Positions 34,560-45,077 of a DNA stretch of 64,000 bases are shown here, piece after piece. The first letter of the stretch is position 1; each line of letters starts with the position of its first letter. Location of the stretch: contig NZ_JAEFCB010000006.1 of assembly GCF_016405905.1 (NCBI RefSeq), forward strand, positions 186,001 to 250,000. Direction: 5' to 3'. The notes under the pieces were generated by a model, which worked only from the letters and a program-made list of their open reading frames with translations, ran no database searches and was not told where the DNA came from. The DNA is from Variovorax sp. IB41. Its GTDB lineage: Bacteria > Pseudomonadota > Gammaproteobacteria > Burkholderiales > Burkholderiaceae_C. Made by a program: the position numbers and the translations under genes.

Positions 34560-37097
34560 TCAGTCGGTCCTGGCCGCGTCGAGCAAACCGTTTTCCCTCA
34601 TGATCTTTTCGAGCGAACGCTGGCACTGCAGCTCCTGGCGGGCGAGCCAGGTTTTGTCGGCCACATTCAACGCGTGCAGGCAAATCTTCGAAGTTGCTGC
34701 TCGCGAATAGTTGTCCTCGACATAGCGAAGGCCCGCTTCGCGCATGCAATTCCAAGCCGACTCATCGCCATAGATCCGAAGGACTTCGCTGGCGAACTGC
34801 AAAGGGTCGTCGGCGATCGACAAATGCTCGTCTTGCGCGTGTGCGATGCCTTCCGCAGCAATGTTCGTCGCCACGCTCGGCACACCGTGTGCGAGTGCCG
34901 TCACGAGCTTGCCCTTGATACCTGCCCCGTAGCGCAAAGGCGCCACGAAGACTCTGGACGCCTGAAAATACGGCTCAAGCTCTTCGACGAATCCGGTGAC
35001 GATCACCCGGTCGGACGCCAATGCCAGCACTTCGGCCGGAGGCTTGTTGCCCACAACCAGGAGCTTGGCATGGGGCGGAAGACTGGGAAGCAATTCGGGC
35101 CAGATCGACTTCACGAAGAACAGAACCGAGTCCACGTTGGGCGTGTGTGGGAAGTTACCCAGGAACATGACATCGGCCCGCGCCGAAAAGCCGGGGGTTT
35201 CCCGGTACACCTCGGCAATCCATGGAAGCACGACCAGATTGTCGAGAGGCAGGGGAAGCGCCTTCTGGATCACTTCCTGCTCGAACTGGGTGTGGATGAA
35301 TGAAGCGTCCGCGTGCGCGAACATCTCCAGTTCCTTCTTCTTTGTCAGTTGGGCCGCGAACAGCGCCTGCATGTCGTTGGCGGTTTCCGCGGCACGGGTT
35401 TCCCGCAGGTAATGCAAGTCGACGTTGGCAAACAGCACCCGCGTGGCCGGTGCCTTTGCACGCAGGCTGCGATAGATCGGATGAGCGACGTTGTAACGAT
35501 AGAGCAGCGCGTAATCGAAGGCGTTGTCGACATCGAGCACCTGCTCGACACTTTCGAAGAATGGCTTGTAATAGCAGCACACCCCACGCCGCTGCAGCGC
35601 CGCGGTGTATTTTTTCGACCAGTAAGGCGAATGCTCCGGAAAGAAGCTTTCGCCGAAACCAGCCTGGCGGTATGCGCTCATCACCTCGTTGGTCACGATC
35701 GAGCCCGAATCCTGGTCAGGTGTCGGCGTCAATGCATCGACGATCAGAATGTTCCGCTTGCTGCGCCAGCAAGCTGCTCGCATCGAGCTGCTGCCCGGAA
35801 TGGGATGCTCCGTCAGCTCCGCACTGAAGCGCTTGGCGAGCTTCTGCAGATTGGTGACCTGGTAGGCCTTGATGCCCTTCGTTGTGTCGCGCCCGTGCGT
35901 GATCCCCTCGTAGTGAACGGCGCGCGAGGTCGGGACAAACCACACTTCGTAGCCCGCACGGCGCAGCCGGAATGCAAGATCGGCGTCTTCGCAATATGCC
36001 GGCTTGTATTCGGGATCGAAACCGCCCAGTTCGTTCCAGACCGTTTTGCGAACGGCAATGGACGCGCCCGAAATGAAATCCGCCTGCCGGGCGAAACAGT
36101 ACTGCGGCAGGTTCGGGTCGGCGTTGCGGCCATAGTTGTGTGCAGACCCGTCGCGCCAGAAGATGCCCCCAGCCTCCTGCAGCGTGCCATCGGCATTGAA
36201 GAGCTTGGAGCCCACCATGCCGGCTTTGGGAAACAGGTCGAAAGCCGCAACAAGCTCATCGAGCCAACCCGCGGCAACGCGGGTGTCACTGTTCAGCAGA
36301 ACGACAAACTCGCCTCGAGCCTGTGCGACCGCCCAGTTGCAACACTCCAGAAAACCGCCGTTCGCAGCGCGCCGCTCATAGCGAATCCAAGGAATGCCGC
36401 CCAAGGCCTCCGTCTGTGATGACGCTGGAGAGGCATCGTCGGCAACGATCACCTCGATCGAATACCTGCTCTGCAGCCGCGCGAGCGAATCCAGGCAGTT
36501 CAATGCGAAGTGTGCCTGCCCATACACCGGGATGATGATGGACACCTTGGGCGTGGACAGATCGACGGTGAATGCCGGCACCCGCGCGGCCATTGCCTTA
36601 ACCGCCTCTGCGACGCCGTTGCCTGCTTCGCGCTGCCCGAAATCGAATCCTGCACCCGCGAAATATGCATGGCCTGCCACGAGCTCATATTGGATAACGT
36701 CGTCAGGCAGGGGATATGGACGATCCCTCTCCATCCAAGCGTAGTCTGGCTCCGGGCTGGTCGGAAGTTCTCGCATCTCTCTGCGGCCGAACTCCACCCA
36801 ATGAATCAGCGGATTGAGCGTTGCCCCCCGCACATCTGGATTCTTTCCCGAATAAGCTCGCATCGAGAACTTGGCCGACGGCTCGAGGCCCAGTTTCCAA
36901 CCACTGGAGAGATAGTGTTTCAGCGGATCGGCGCCGCCTGCAACCGCTGCCGGGTACTCCCGCCGATAGAAGTCGGCGTCGAACAAACCGGCCTCCCTGA
37001 TTGCCGCTGCGGCTGACGCGTTGCCAACCAGCTTCGCTCGCATGATGCGCAGTGCTTTCCTTGAAAGCCGTGCGGCCTGCTTGAGTTCTTTGATCAA
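34560..37097 (-). CDS. Two-domain glycosyltransferase (GT2 then GT4)
   Basis: An 845-residue protein. The first 150 residues carry two DADFYRREYP...YLSSGWKLGLEPS-type repeats, seen ahead of GT2 domains in polysaccharide enzymes (LFDADFYRREYPA, PLKHYLSSGWKLG, PLIHWVEFGRRE). The GT2 domain starts near residue 190 (VSIIIPVYGQAHFALNCLDSL, EVIVADDASPASS, GGFLECCNWAVAQARGE, LLNSDTRVAAGWL, EDADLAFRLRRAGYEVWF). The GT4 part begins near 465 (NILIVDALTPTPDQDSGS) and ends with GAGIKGKLVTALAHGVPSVATN. The start codon is TTG, supported by GGAGA four bases upstream; the next ATG is 18 codons further on. The large transferase gene follows 38 bases downstream. Confidence 0.85.
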   Translation of the reverse strand: MIKELKQAARLSRKALRIMRAKLVGNASAAAAIREAGLFDADFYRREYPAAVAGGADPLKHYLSSGWKLGLEPSAKFSMRAYSGKNPDVRGATLNPLIHWVEFGRREMRELPTSPEPDYAWMERDRPYPLPDDVIQYELVAGHAYFAGAGFDFGQREAGNGVAEAVKAMAARVPAFTVDLSTPKVSIIIPVYGQAHFALNCLDSLARLQSRYSIEVIVADDASPASSQTEALGGIPWIRYERRAANGGFLECCNWAVAQARGEFVVLLNSDTRVAAGWLDELVAAFDLFPKAGMVGSKLFNADGTLQEAGGIFWRDGSAHNYGRNADPNLPQYCFARQADFISGASIAVRKTVWNELGGFDPEYKPAYCEDADLAFRLRRAGYEVWFVPTSRAVHYEGITHGRDTTKGIKAYQVTNLQKLAKRFSAELTEHPIPGSSSMRAACWRSKRNILIVDALTPTPDQDSGSIVTNEVMSAYRQAGFGESFFPEHSPYWSKKYTAALQRRGVCCYYKPFFESVEQVLDVDNAFDYALLYRYNVAHPIYRSLRAKAPATRVLFANVDLHYLRETRAAETANDMQALFAAQLTKKKELEMFAHADASFIHTQFEQEVIQKALPLPLDNLVVLPWIAEVYRETPGFSARADVMFLGNFPHTPNVDSVLFFVKSIWPELLPSLPPHAKLLVVGNKPPAEVLALASDRVIVTGFVEELEPYFQASRVFVAPLRYGAGIKGKLVTALAHGVPSVATNIAAEGIAHAQDEHLSIADDPLQFASEVLRIYGDESAWNCMREAGLRYVEDNYSRAATSKICLHALNVADKTWLARQELQCQRSLEKIMRENGLLDAARTD

Positions 37098-37196
37098 ATC
37101 TTCTCCACTTTTTCAGCGTCTTATGCGCCGATTCCTGATTGCGAAACCTCGAACCGGAGCGCGGTCCGGCAGCCACTCAGAAAAGAGAGCCCTTCG

Positions 37197-38687
<1,491 letters not shown>

Positions 38688-39686
38688 ATGCACCTCAAGG
38701 GCAAAAAAGTATTGGTGACAGGTGCTGATGGGTTCATCGGCAGTCATCTGGTGGAAGCATTGATCGCGCACGGCTGCGACGTTCGTGCCTTCGTCTACTA
38801 CAACTCTTTCAGCAGCTGGGGCTGGCTGGATTCGCTGCCCCAGGAGGTCGTGCGCAACCTGAACGTGTTCTCGGGCGATATCCGGGACCCGAACGGCGTG
38901 TTCGAAGCAATGACGGGTTGCGATGTTGTCTTTCATCTGGCCGCGCTGATCGCGATTCCGTTCTCGTACCACTCGCCGGACTCCTACGTCGATACCAACA
39001 TCAAGGGCACCCTGAACGTTCTTCAGGCAGCCAAGCGGCTGGGCATCGAACGCTGCCTGGTGACCTCGACCTCCGAGGTGTACGGCACGGCGCAATACGC
39101 ACCGATCGACGAGAAGCATCCATTCCAGGGCCAGTCACCCTACAGCGCCTCCAAGATCGGCGCGGACAGGTTGGCAGAGTCGTTTCACAAGTCCTTCGAG
39201 ACCCCGGTTGTCATCGTGAGGCCGTTCAATACCTATGGACCTCGCCAGTCGGCACGCGCCGTGATTCCAACGATCATCACGCAGCTGATGCTCGGCGAGA
39301 AGGAACTGCGGCTTGGAAGCCTTTCGCCAACGCGCGACTTCAATTACGTCAAGGACACTGCGCAGGGCTTCATCGCACTGGCCGAATCGGACGAGACCAT
39401 CGGCAAGGAAATCAACATTGCGACCGGCAAGGAATATTCCATCGGCAAGGTCGCGGAGATCCTGGTGGCCGAGCTCAATCCGGATGCGCGCATCGTCACC
39501 GACGAACAGCGCCTTCGGCCAGACGCATCGGAAGTCTTTCGCTTGATGGGAGACAACACGCTGATCACCTCCCTCACGCCTTGGCGGCCTCGCTTCGATC
39601 TGGCGGACGGCCTGCGCGACACCATCGAATGGTTCAAGAACCCGGAGAACCTGTCGCGCTACAAAGCTTGGCTCTACAACGTTTGA
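38688..39686 (+). CDS. NAD-dependent nucleotide-sugar 4,6-dehydratase (LegB-like extended SDR)
   Basis: A 332-residue extended SDR with VLVTGADGFIGSHLVEALIAHG (NAD-binding), YNSFSSWGWLDSLP, DVVFHLAALIAIPFSYHSPDSYVDTN, TSTSEVYGTAQYAPI, the catalytic SPYSASKIGADRLAESF, and RPFNTYGPRQSARAVIPTII. The combination VYYNSFSSWGWLD and ALIAIPFSY is characteristic of the LegB-type 4,6-dehydratase subgroup, whose members act on UDP- or GDP-activated sugars. It would give a 4-keto-6-deoxy sugar. ATG 38688 has AAGAAGAGA upstream. It heads a tightly packed plus-strand operon of six genes, and the nucleotidyltransferase 12 bases downstream presumably charges its substrate. Confidence 0.88.
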   Translation: MHLKGKKVLVTGADGFIGSHLVEALIAHGCDVRAFVYYNSFSSWGWLDSLPQEVVRNLNVFSGDIRDPNGVFEAMTGCDVVFHLAALIAIPFSYHSPDSYVDTNIKGTLNVLQAAKRLGIERCLVTSTSEVYGTAQYAPIDEKHPFQGQSPYSASKIGADRLAESFHKSFETPVVIVRPFNTYGPRQSARAVIPTIITQLMLGEKELRLGSLSPTRDFNYVKDTAQGFIALAESDETIGKEINIATGKEYSIGKVAEILVAELNPDARIVTDEQRLRPDASEVFRLMGDNTLITSLTPWRPRFDLADGLRDTIEWFKNPENLSRYKAWLYNV

Positions 39687-39698
39687 GGAGGTTTCACC

Positions 39699-40412
39699 AT
39701 GAGAGCAGTCATTCTTGCCGGCGGTAAAGGCACCCGGCTTCGGCCCTACACCACGTTGATTCCCAAGCCGCTTGTCCCGCTCGGGGGGAAATACTCGATT
39801 CTCGAGATCATCATCATGCAGTTGAAGCAGGCCGGCTTCACGCGGATCACGCTCGCGGTGAATCACCTGTCGCAGCTGATCATGGCCTACTTCGGCGATG
39901 GCTCGCGCCTGGGCGTGCAGCTGGACTATTCGCTGGAGGAAGGTGAACTCAGCACCATTGGTCCGCTGACGCTCATCCCCGATCTGCCGGAGAACTTCCT
40001 CGTCATGAATGGCGACATTCTTTGCGACCTGGACTACCAGCGTTTTTTCCAGTCGCATGTGGCAGCCAAGGACATGGTGTCGGTGTCGGCCTACCGCCGT
40101 GAGGTCAAGATCGACTTCGGGGTGCTGCGCTACGACGCCGATGGCCGCCTGAACGAATTCCAGGAAAAGCCGACCTACGACTTCGACGTCAGCATGGGCA
40201 TCTACTGCATCCATCGCTCAGTCATCGAACGCCTGCCCAAGGGTGGCAAGTATGGCTTCGACAACCTGATGATCGACGGCCTCAAGGACAACCAGCGCAT
40301 CGCCATCAGGCCATTCGACGGGTACTGGCTGGACATCGGCCGTCCCGACGACTACCAATACGCTGACGACAACTTCGAAGAGCTCGCAACGAAGCTCGGA
40401 ATCGGCTCTTGA
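39699..40412 (+). CDS. Sugar-1-phosphate nucleotidyltransferase
   Basis: A 237-residue NTP_transferase with VILAGGKGTRLRPYTTLIPKPLVPLGG (nucleotide-binding GGxGTRLRP and catalytic PKP), FLVMNGDILCDLDY (metal-binding Asp), NEFQEKPTYDFDVSMGIYC and GYWLDIGRPDDYQYADDNF. It lacks the C-terminal beta-helix of GlmU and the cupin of ManC. The base cannot be assigned from the sequence; GDP and CDP are both plausible, and context with the two SDR enzymes suggests one dedicated nucleotide-sugar route. AGGAGG lies upstream. Its stop overlaps the TTG start of the next gene. Confidence 0.88.
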   Translation: MRAVILAGGKGTRLRPYTTLIPKPLVPLGGKYSILEIIIMQLKQAGFTRITLAVNHLSQLIMAYFGDGSRLGVQLDYSLEEGELSTIGPLTLIPDLPENFLVMNGDILCDLDYQRFFQSHVAAKDMVSVSAYRREVKIDFGVLRYDADGRLNEFQEKPTYDFDVSMGIYCIHRSVIERLPKGGKYGFDNLMIDGLKDNQRIAIRPFDGYWLDIGRPDDYQYADDNFEELATKLGIGS

Positions 40413-41260
40413 AGACGGCGCTGATCACGGGTTCGACGGGCGCATTGGCGCAAGCCATCGTCGCCCGGCTCCAGCAGACGGGGACGTTCAACGTCGTGGC
40501 AACGAGCCGAAGCGCCGACGCGCTGCAACTCGATGTGCGGGACGGCGAGCGCCTGGAGGCGCTGCTCCAGAAAACCCGCCCGGACCTGATCTTTCATCTG
40601 GCCGCCACCTTCTCGGGCGAGTACGACGAGGCCTATGCGGTCAACGTCGATGCCACGCGCCGGCTGCTGGAACTCGTTGAACGCGCACATGCCGGCACCC
40701 GCGTGTTGCTGGTGGGTTCCGCTGCGGAATACGGCGCAGTCGGCGTCGAAGAGAACCCGATTCGGGAAGACCATGCGCTGCGTCCGCAATCCGTGTATGG
40801 CCTGACCAAATCGTGGCAGACCCAGCTGGCTGGTTTCTACGCCCTTCGCGGCGTGCAGGTGGTGGTGGCACGGCTGTTCAACCTTCAAGCGCCCGGTCTT
40901 TCGAACAGGCTATTCGTTGGCCGGGTACAGACGCAGATCGAAGAGGTTCGCAAAGGTGCGCGGTCGGCCTTCGAGTTCGGCCCCCTTGGTGCAACGCGAG
41001 ACTACGTGGACGCGGATGAGGCGGCAAGGCAGATGCTGGCCGTGGCGATCGACGGCGAACCTGGACACGTGTATCACGTCGGAAGCGGCATGCCCGTCAC
41101 CATGCGCTCCCTGCTGGAGCGGTTGCTCGCCTCCGAAGATATGAGCGCAATCCCGGTGCACGAGTCTCCGGCCCTCACCAACCGCGCCGGGTACGACGTT
41201 CCGGCCATCTACGCAGACATGACCAAGACACTCCAGTTGATGGGAGAGGGAAAGCCATAG
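40409..41260 (+). CDS. NAD(P)-dependent nucleotide-sugar 4-reductase/epimerase (Rmd-like)
   Basis: A 283-residue extended SDR: ALITGSTGALAQAIVARL, LIFHLAATFSGEYDEAYAVNVDATRRLLEL, VGSAAEYG, and the catalytic SVYGLTKSWQTQLAGFY (Tyr-x-x-x-Lys). VGRVQTQIEEVRKG and FEFGPLGATRDYVDADEAARQM resemble GDP-6-deoxy-4-keto-D-mannose reductases (Rmd), which yield GDP-D-rhamnose. It could serve the product of Gmd or of the adjacent LegB-like dehydratase. The start codon is TTG, overlapping the previous stop (TTGA), so translation is coupled. Its own stop overlaps the next GTG by one base. Confidence 0.84.
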   Translation: MKTALITGSTGALAQAIVARLQQTGTFNVVATSRSADALQLDVRDGERLEALLQKTRPDLIFHLAATFSGEYDEAYAVNVDATRRLLELVERAHAGTRVLLVGSAAEYGAVGVEENPIREDHALRPQSVYGLTKSWQTQLAGFYALRGVQVVVARLFNLQAPGLSNRLFVGRVQTQIEEVRKGARSAFEFGPLGATRDYVDADEAARQMLAVAIDGEPGHVYHVGSGMPVTMRSLLERLLASEDMSAIPVHESPALTNRAGYDVPAIYADMTKTLQLMGEGKP

Positions 41261-42213
41261 TGACGAAGTTGAAGCTGACCGTTGTCACCCCCGTCTTCAA
41301 CGAGGAGCACGTCATCGCGCACTTTCACGAGCGCGCAAAGAAAGTGCTGGAGTCCATCGAGGAAGTCGAATGGAACATCCTGTATGTGGTGGATCAGTGC
41401 ACCGACCGCACGGTGGAGGTTCTGCGAACGGTCGTCGCCGGCGACCCCGCCGCCAAGGTGCTGGTGCTGTCGTCCCGCTTCGGGCACCAGATGTCGCTGC
41501 TCGCGGGCATCGAGCACTCGCTCGATTCAGATGTCATCGTCATGATGGACAGCGACCTGCAGCATCCACCCGAACTCATACCGACGCTGCTGGAAGAATT
41601 CAAGCGCGGCAACGAGGTGGTGTACACGCTGCGCCAGGATACCGAGGACGTGGGCTTCCTGCGAAAGCAGGCCGGCAACCTCTTCTACAAGCTGCTGGGC
41701 AGCATTTCGCAGGTGCCGATCAATCCCAACGCGGCAGATTTCCGGCTCATCTCCAGGCGGGTGGCGCGCACCTTGTCCCAGGGCTTCCAGGAACGTAACA
41801 TGTTCCTGCGCGGGCTCTTCTCCTGGATCGGATTCAGGCAGGCGGGGGTCGAATTCGTAGCCGAGAAACGCTTCGCGGGGCAGTCCAAGTACTCACTGTC
41901 CAGAATGATCCAGCTCGCCATGGCGGGCATCCTTTCGTTCAGCACCAAGCCGCTTCAGCTGAGCATCTTCGTGGGCGGGCTGTTTGCGTTGCTCGCCTTT
42001 CTGTTGATCGTGGTGCTGGTCATCAAGTACTTCTTCGTGCAGTCCATCCCGAACGGCTGGACGACGATGGTGGTTCTGCTCCTGCTGTTCAGCGGCATCC
42101 AGCTCATCGTCCTGGGCATCATGGGCGCGTACGTGGGAGGCATCTACGACGAGGTCAAGGGCCGCCCACGCTACATCGTCGAAGAAGAAATCTCCCACCG
42201 CCCCGCACCGTGA
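41260..42213 (+). CDS. Polyprenyl-phosphate glycosyltransferase, GtrB/DPM1-like (family 2, two C-terminal membrane helices)
   Basis: A 317-residue enzyme. The cytosolic GT-A domain shows LTVVTPVFNEEHVIAHFHERAKKVLE-type start (TVVTPVFNEE), YVVDQCTDRT, SSRFGHQMSLLAGIEHS, the metal motif VMMDSDLQHPPELIP (Asp97 and Asp99) and FLRGLFSWIGFRQ. Two C-terminal helices (LSIFVGGLFALLAFLLIVVL and MVVLLLLFSGIQLIVLGIMGAY) end in the family tail YVGGIYDEVKGRPRYIVEEE. Such enzymes put one sugar on undecaprenyl phosphate at the inner face of the membrane. Start codon is GTG. The GtrA and YfhO genes follow, with overlaps. Confidence 0.92.
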   Translation: MTKLKLTVVTPVFNEEHVIAHFHERAKKVLESIEEVEWNILYVVDQCTDRTVEVLRTVVAGDPAAKVLVLSSRFGHQMSLLAGIEHSLDSDVIVMMDSDLQHPPELIPTLLEEFKRGNEVVYTLRQDTEDVGFLRKQAGNLFYKLLGSISQVPINPNAADFRLISRRVARTLSQGFQERNMFLRGLFSWIGFRQAGVEFVAEKRFAGQSKYSLSRMIQLAMAGILSFSTKPLQLSIFVGGLFALLAFLLIVVLVIKYFFVQSIPNGWTTMVVLLLLFSGIQLIVLGIMGAYVGGIYDEVKGRPRYIVEEEISHRPAP

Positions 42214-42728
42214 CAGCATGGCACTGGCTCATCGAGCCGGTGCCATGCCTGCAGATGCGAGAGCCTGTCCTTCATTCAAACCTCATGCCGAGACCAGGCT
42301 CCTTCACCCAATCCGTCCTCGATCGCTGCCGCTCCGAACAGGTCCGGCAGCTTTTTCGTTTCCTCGTCGTCGGGGTTGCCAACACGGCGTTCGGCTACTC
42401 CATCATCTTTGCCTGCATGTACCTGGCGGGTCTGTCCGCGGAGCTGAGCAACGCGATCGGCTACGGCATCGGCCTGATGGTCTCCTACGTGATGCACAAG
42501 GTGTTCACGTTCAACAGCGACAGGCCGCATCGCGAAGCCTTCGTCCGTTTCCTCGTGGTGTTCGCGGTGGCCTATGCAGCGAACCTGCTCGTGCTGGTCA
42601 TTCTGGTGCGAGGCCTCGGAGTGCATGAAGCCGTCAGCCAGGTCATCGCGAGCGCGGTCTATGTGATCACTTCCTTCATCATGAACAAGCTGTATGTCTT
42701 CAGGCAACCTCATGACGACGCAAAGTAA
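42210..42728 (+). CDS. GtrA-like membrane protein (probable lipid-linked sugar flippase)
   Basis: Up to 172 residues with four membrane segments: FRFLVVGVANTAFGYSIIFACMYL region, AIGYGIGLMVSYVMHKVFTF, FVRFLVVFAVAYAANLLVLVI and VIASAVYVITSFIMNKLYVF. The pattern of F-x-VG-x-NT, Y--S---NK-FTF and F---NK-YVF is typical of GtrA. These proteins are thought to flip the undecaprenyl-phosphate-linked sugar made by a GtrB partner. The GTG start at 42210 overlaps the previous stop; ATG 42285 gives a 147-residue protein of more usual length and is equally possible. No good ribosome site distinguishes them. Confidence 0.87.
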   Translation: MTAWHWLIEPVPCLQMREPVLHSNLMPRPGSFTQSVLDRCRSEQVRQLFRFLVVGVANTAFGYSIIFACMYLAGLSAELSNAIGYGIGLMVSYVMHKVFTFNSDRPHREAFVRFLVVFAVAYAANLLVLVILVRGLGVHEAVSQVIASAVYVITSFIMNKLYVFRQPHDDAK

Positions 42729-45051
42729 ATCTGCACGCCCACGCGTGGTCATCGTGCTGGCAGCGCTTGTCTCGCTCTGGTGCATCTTTCTGTGGCCCGC
42801 CTTCGACAAAGCACATTCTTTCGCCCTGTGGATGGACAACGAGTTCTTCATCGGCACGGTGCTTTCGTCGATGTCTTCAAGTCTCGCCCACGGCGAATGG
42901 CCGCTCAGGATGAACACCATCCTCGGGGGCGTGCCGCTGCACAACTTCGCACAGCTGTCGGCGTTCTATCCTTTCTATCTGACGCCATTGCCGCTCTTCG
43001 AGAGCCCGCTCCAAGTCGTTCATTCGATGCACTGGCTGACGCTCGTCCATCTGTTGATCCTCGAGGTCAACATGTATGTCCTGCTGCGCACTATGCAGGC
43101 CTCGCGCATCGGGGCGGTCACCGGGGCCGCGCTTTTTGCCTTCGGGGCGAACAGCCTGTCTTATGCGGCGTGGCTCAACATCGTCGCACCCTATGCCTGG
43201 CTGCCGCTGTACCTGGCAGGGCTGCTGGGCCTGTTGTCGCCCGAAAGCTCGCGGCGCCATTTCATCATGGCTCTGACGGGGATCGTGCTGCTGACGCTCG
43301 CATCTCCCGCTCAGCCACTCATCCACGCCATCCTGTTGAGCGGCGTTTTCTGCATTGCCTATGCAATCGGCACCAAGCGGGCCGACGGGTGGAGGAGCAT
43401 CGGAAACTCGGCTGTGAAAGTGGGCATCGTGGCGGTGATCGCGGTGCTCCTGGTCTCACCCGTCATTGTCCCGACTGCCCTGGAATTCAAGAACATGATC
43501 CGGTGGATCGGGCACTTCCCTCCCGTCTTCGGCAACAGCCGCATTCCATTCGAAGCGTTTCAGGTCGATCAGCTCGCCCCCCGGAACCTCGGTGGTGTCC
43601 TGTTCAAATTCGAGTGGAATGCGGTGGGCAGCCAGTTCATTGGGCTGGTCTCGGCGGCTTTGGCATGCGTGGCCGTCGTTTCCCGGCCTCGCTCCTGGCT
43701 GGTGTGGGCGCTCGTGTTCGTTGCGGTCTACGCCTTGATCTCGTCGACGGGCAGCAACCTGGGCCTTGCGCACCTGAACTACATCGTTCCGATCCTGAAC
43801 AAGATCCGTGAGCCCAGCCGTTTTCTCGTCCTGTTCCAACTGGCGATGACAGGGCTTGCAGCCTTTGGCATCGACGAAATTCGCCGCGAACTCTCCTCCA
43901 GCGAAGCTGGCCGTCGTCGCCTGGCGACCCAGCTCTTTGCGATGGGAGCTGTCTTGCTGGTTGCGATCCTTGTGGCTTGGTACTGCAAGGACCGCATCGT
44001 CTCCACCGTGCCCTCGTGGGCCCCGCTTGCCACGTTGTCCGGACTTGTTGTCGCCACCGTGCTGATGGCGCGTTTCCGCTCGGCCACCCGAGGCGTGCAG
44101 GCGGCAGCCATGTGGAGTGCGGCCGCCCTGGTCCTGGTTCTGGTGGATGTCCCGTGGCGGCCACCAGGCATATCGAGCAGTTTCTACAACACCAACCATG
44201 CGGGTCGGCTCGACGAGGCGCTCGACCGGGTGAAGGCACTGGACCCGAATCACGACTATCGCGTCGTGTTCGATGGAAAGATCGACAAGCAGCTGGGCGC
44301 CATGCTGGCGTCCTACAAGGGGATCCGCAGCTTCAACGCCTACTTCAACCCTGCGCCCAAGCAGCAGTTCGACGAGCTTTATTACCATGCACCGCGCAAC
44401 GACAACTACTTCCGCTTGCTCGGCGCCAGATACCTGATTTGCGACGATTGCCCGCCGGAGGCGTTGCGGGGCTACACGCACAAGGAAGACATCGCCGGAC
44501 TGGCGTTGTACGAGGCGGAAGCCGCGCTTCCTCACGTTTACGCGGCCATGACATTGGACGGGGTCTATGAGTCGATGGGCGATTTCTCGGCGAAAGCTGC
44601 GTCCGCCGATCTCACTGGCAGCGTGCTGTTCGCGAAATTGGACAGCGGCGTCCTGCCTCGCTCGACCGATGCAAAGAACCAGGCACGCTGTGATGTCAAG
44701 GAAGACCTTCCGCGCGGCACCAACCAAGTGCGGGTGCGCATCGCTTGCCCCGCGGCGGCCATGCTGGTTCTGAACGAGTTCTTCGACAAGGCGTGGAAGG
44801 TCTCGGTCGATGGCCATCGCTCGAAGCTGGGCCCGATGAACGGCAACCAGATCGGCACGCTGGTGCCGCCGGGAACGCACATGGTCGAGTTCAAGTACCG
44901 GCCCGCCACTTTCATGTGGTCGCTGCCGCTGCTCGCGCTCGGACTGGTTCTCCTCCTCGTGCTGCTGACAGCAAGCCGAAGATGGTTGCCTCGTCTCAAC
45001 CGGAGGCAGCCCACGGTGCCGCACGGCGGCACCTCTTCGTCAATAGGCTGA
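42712..45051 (+). CDS. YfhO-family membrane protein (probable GT-C glycosyltransferase)
   Basis: A 779-residue polytopic protein. Residues about 15-460 contain roughly a dozen hydrophobic segments. A large soluble, presumably periplasmic domain of some 250 residues and a final helix (FMWSLPLLALGLVLLLVLL) complete it. The first loop after helix 1 has the acidic pair in LWMDNEFFIGT, where GT-C enzymes place catalytic acidic residues. FAFGANSLSYAAWLNIVAPYAWLPLYLAGLLG-type segments and NKIREPSRFLVLFQLA match the YfhO family. In Firmicutes such proteins transfer lipid-linked sugars outside the membrane. ATG 42712 overlaps the GtrA gene by 17 bases. Confidence 0.86.
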   Translation: MTTQSKSARPRVVIVLAALVSLWCIFLWPAFDKAHSFALWMDNEFFIGTVLSSMSSSLAHGEWPLRMNTILGGVPLHNFAQLSAFYPFYLTPLPLFESPLQVVHSMHWLTLVHLLILEVNMYVLLRTMQASRIGAVTGAALFAFGANSLSYAAWLNIVAPYAWLPLYLAGLLGLLSPESSRRHFIMALTGIVLLTLASPAQPLIHAILLSGVFCIAYAIGTKRADGWRSIGNSAVKVGIVAVIAVLLVSPVIVPTALEFKNMIRWIGHFPPVFGNSRIPFEAFQVDQLAPRNLGGVLFKFEWNAVGSQFIGLVSAALACVAVVSRPRSWLVWALVFVAVYALISSTGSNLGLAHLNYIVPILNKIREPSRFLVLFQLAMTGLAAFGIDEIRRELSSSEAGRRRLATQLFAMGAVLLVAILVAWYCKDRIVSTVPSWAPLATLSGLVVATVLMARFRSATRGVQAAAMWSAAALVLVLVDVPWRPPGISSSFYNTNHAGRLDEALDRVKALDPNHDYRVVFDGKIDKQLGAMLASYKGIRSFNAYFNPAPKQQFDELYYHAPRNDNYFRLLGARYLICDDCPPEALRGYTHKEDIAGLALYEAEAALPHVYAAMTLDGVYESMGDFSAKAASADLTGSVLFAKLDSGVLPRSTDAKNQARCDVKEDLPRGTNQVRVRIACPAAAMLVLNEFFDKAWKVSVDGHRSKLGPMNGNQIGTLVPPGTHMVEFKYRPATFMWSLPLLALGLVLLLVLLTASRRWLPRLNRRQPTVPHGGTSSSIG

Positions 45052-45077
45052 GTCGGCCCAGCCGCCTGCAGCGCGCA

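Noticed and set aside
43456-45024. 522-residue minus-strand open frame opposite the YfhO-like gene
   Set aside because: No recognisable domain, biased shadow composition, and the plus-strand protein has coherent membrane segments.
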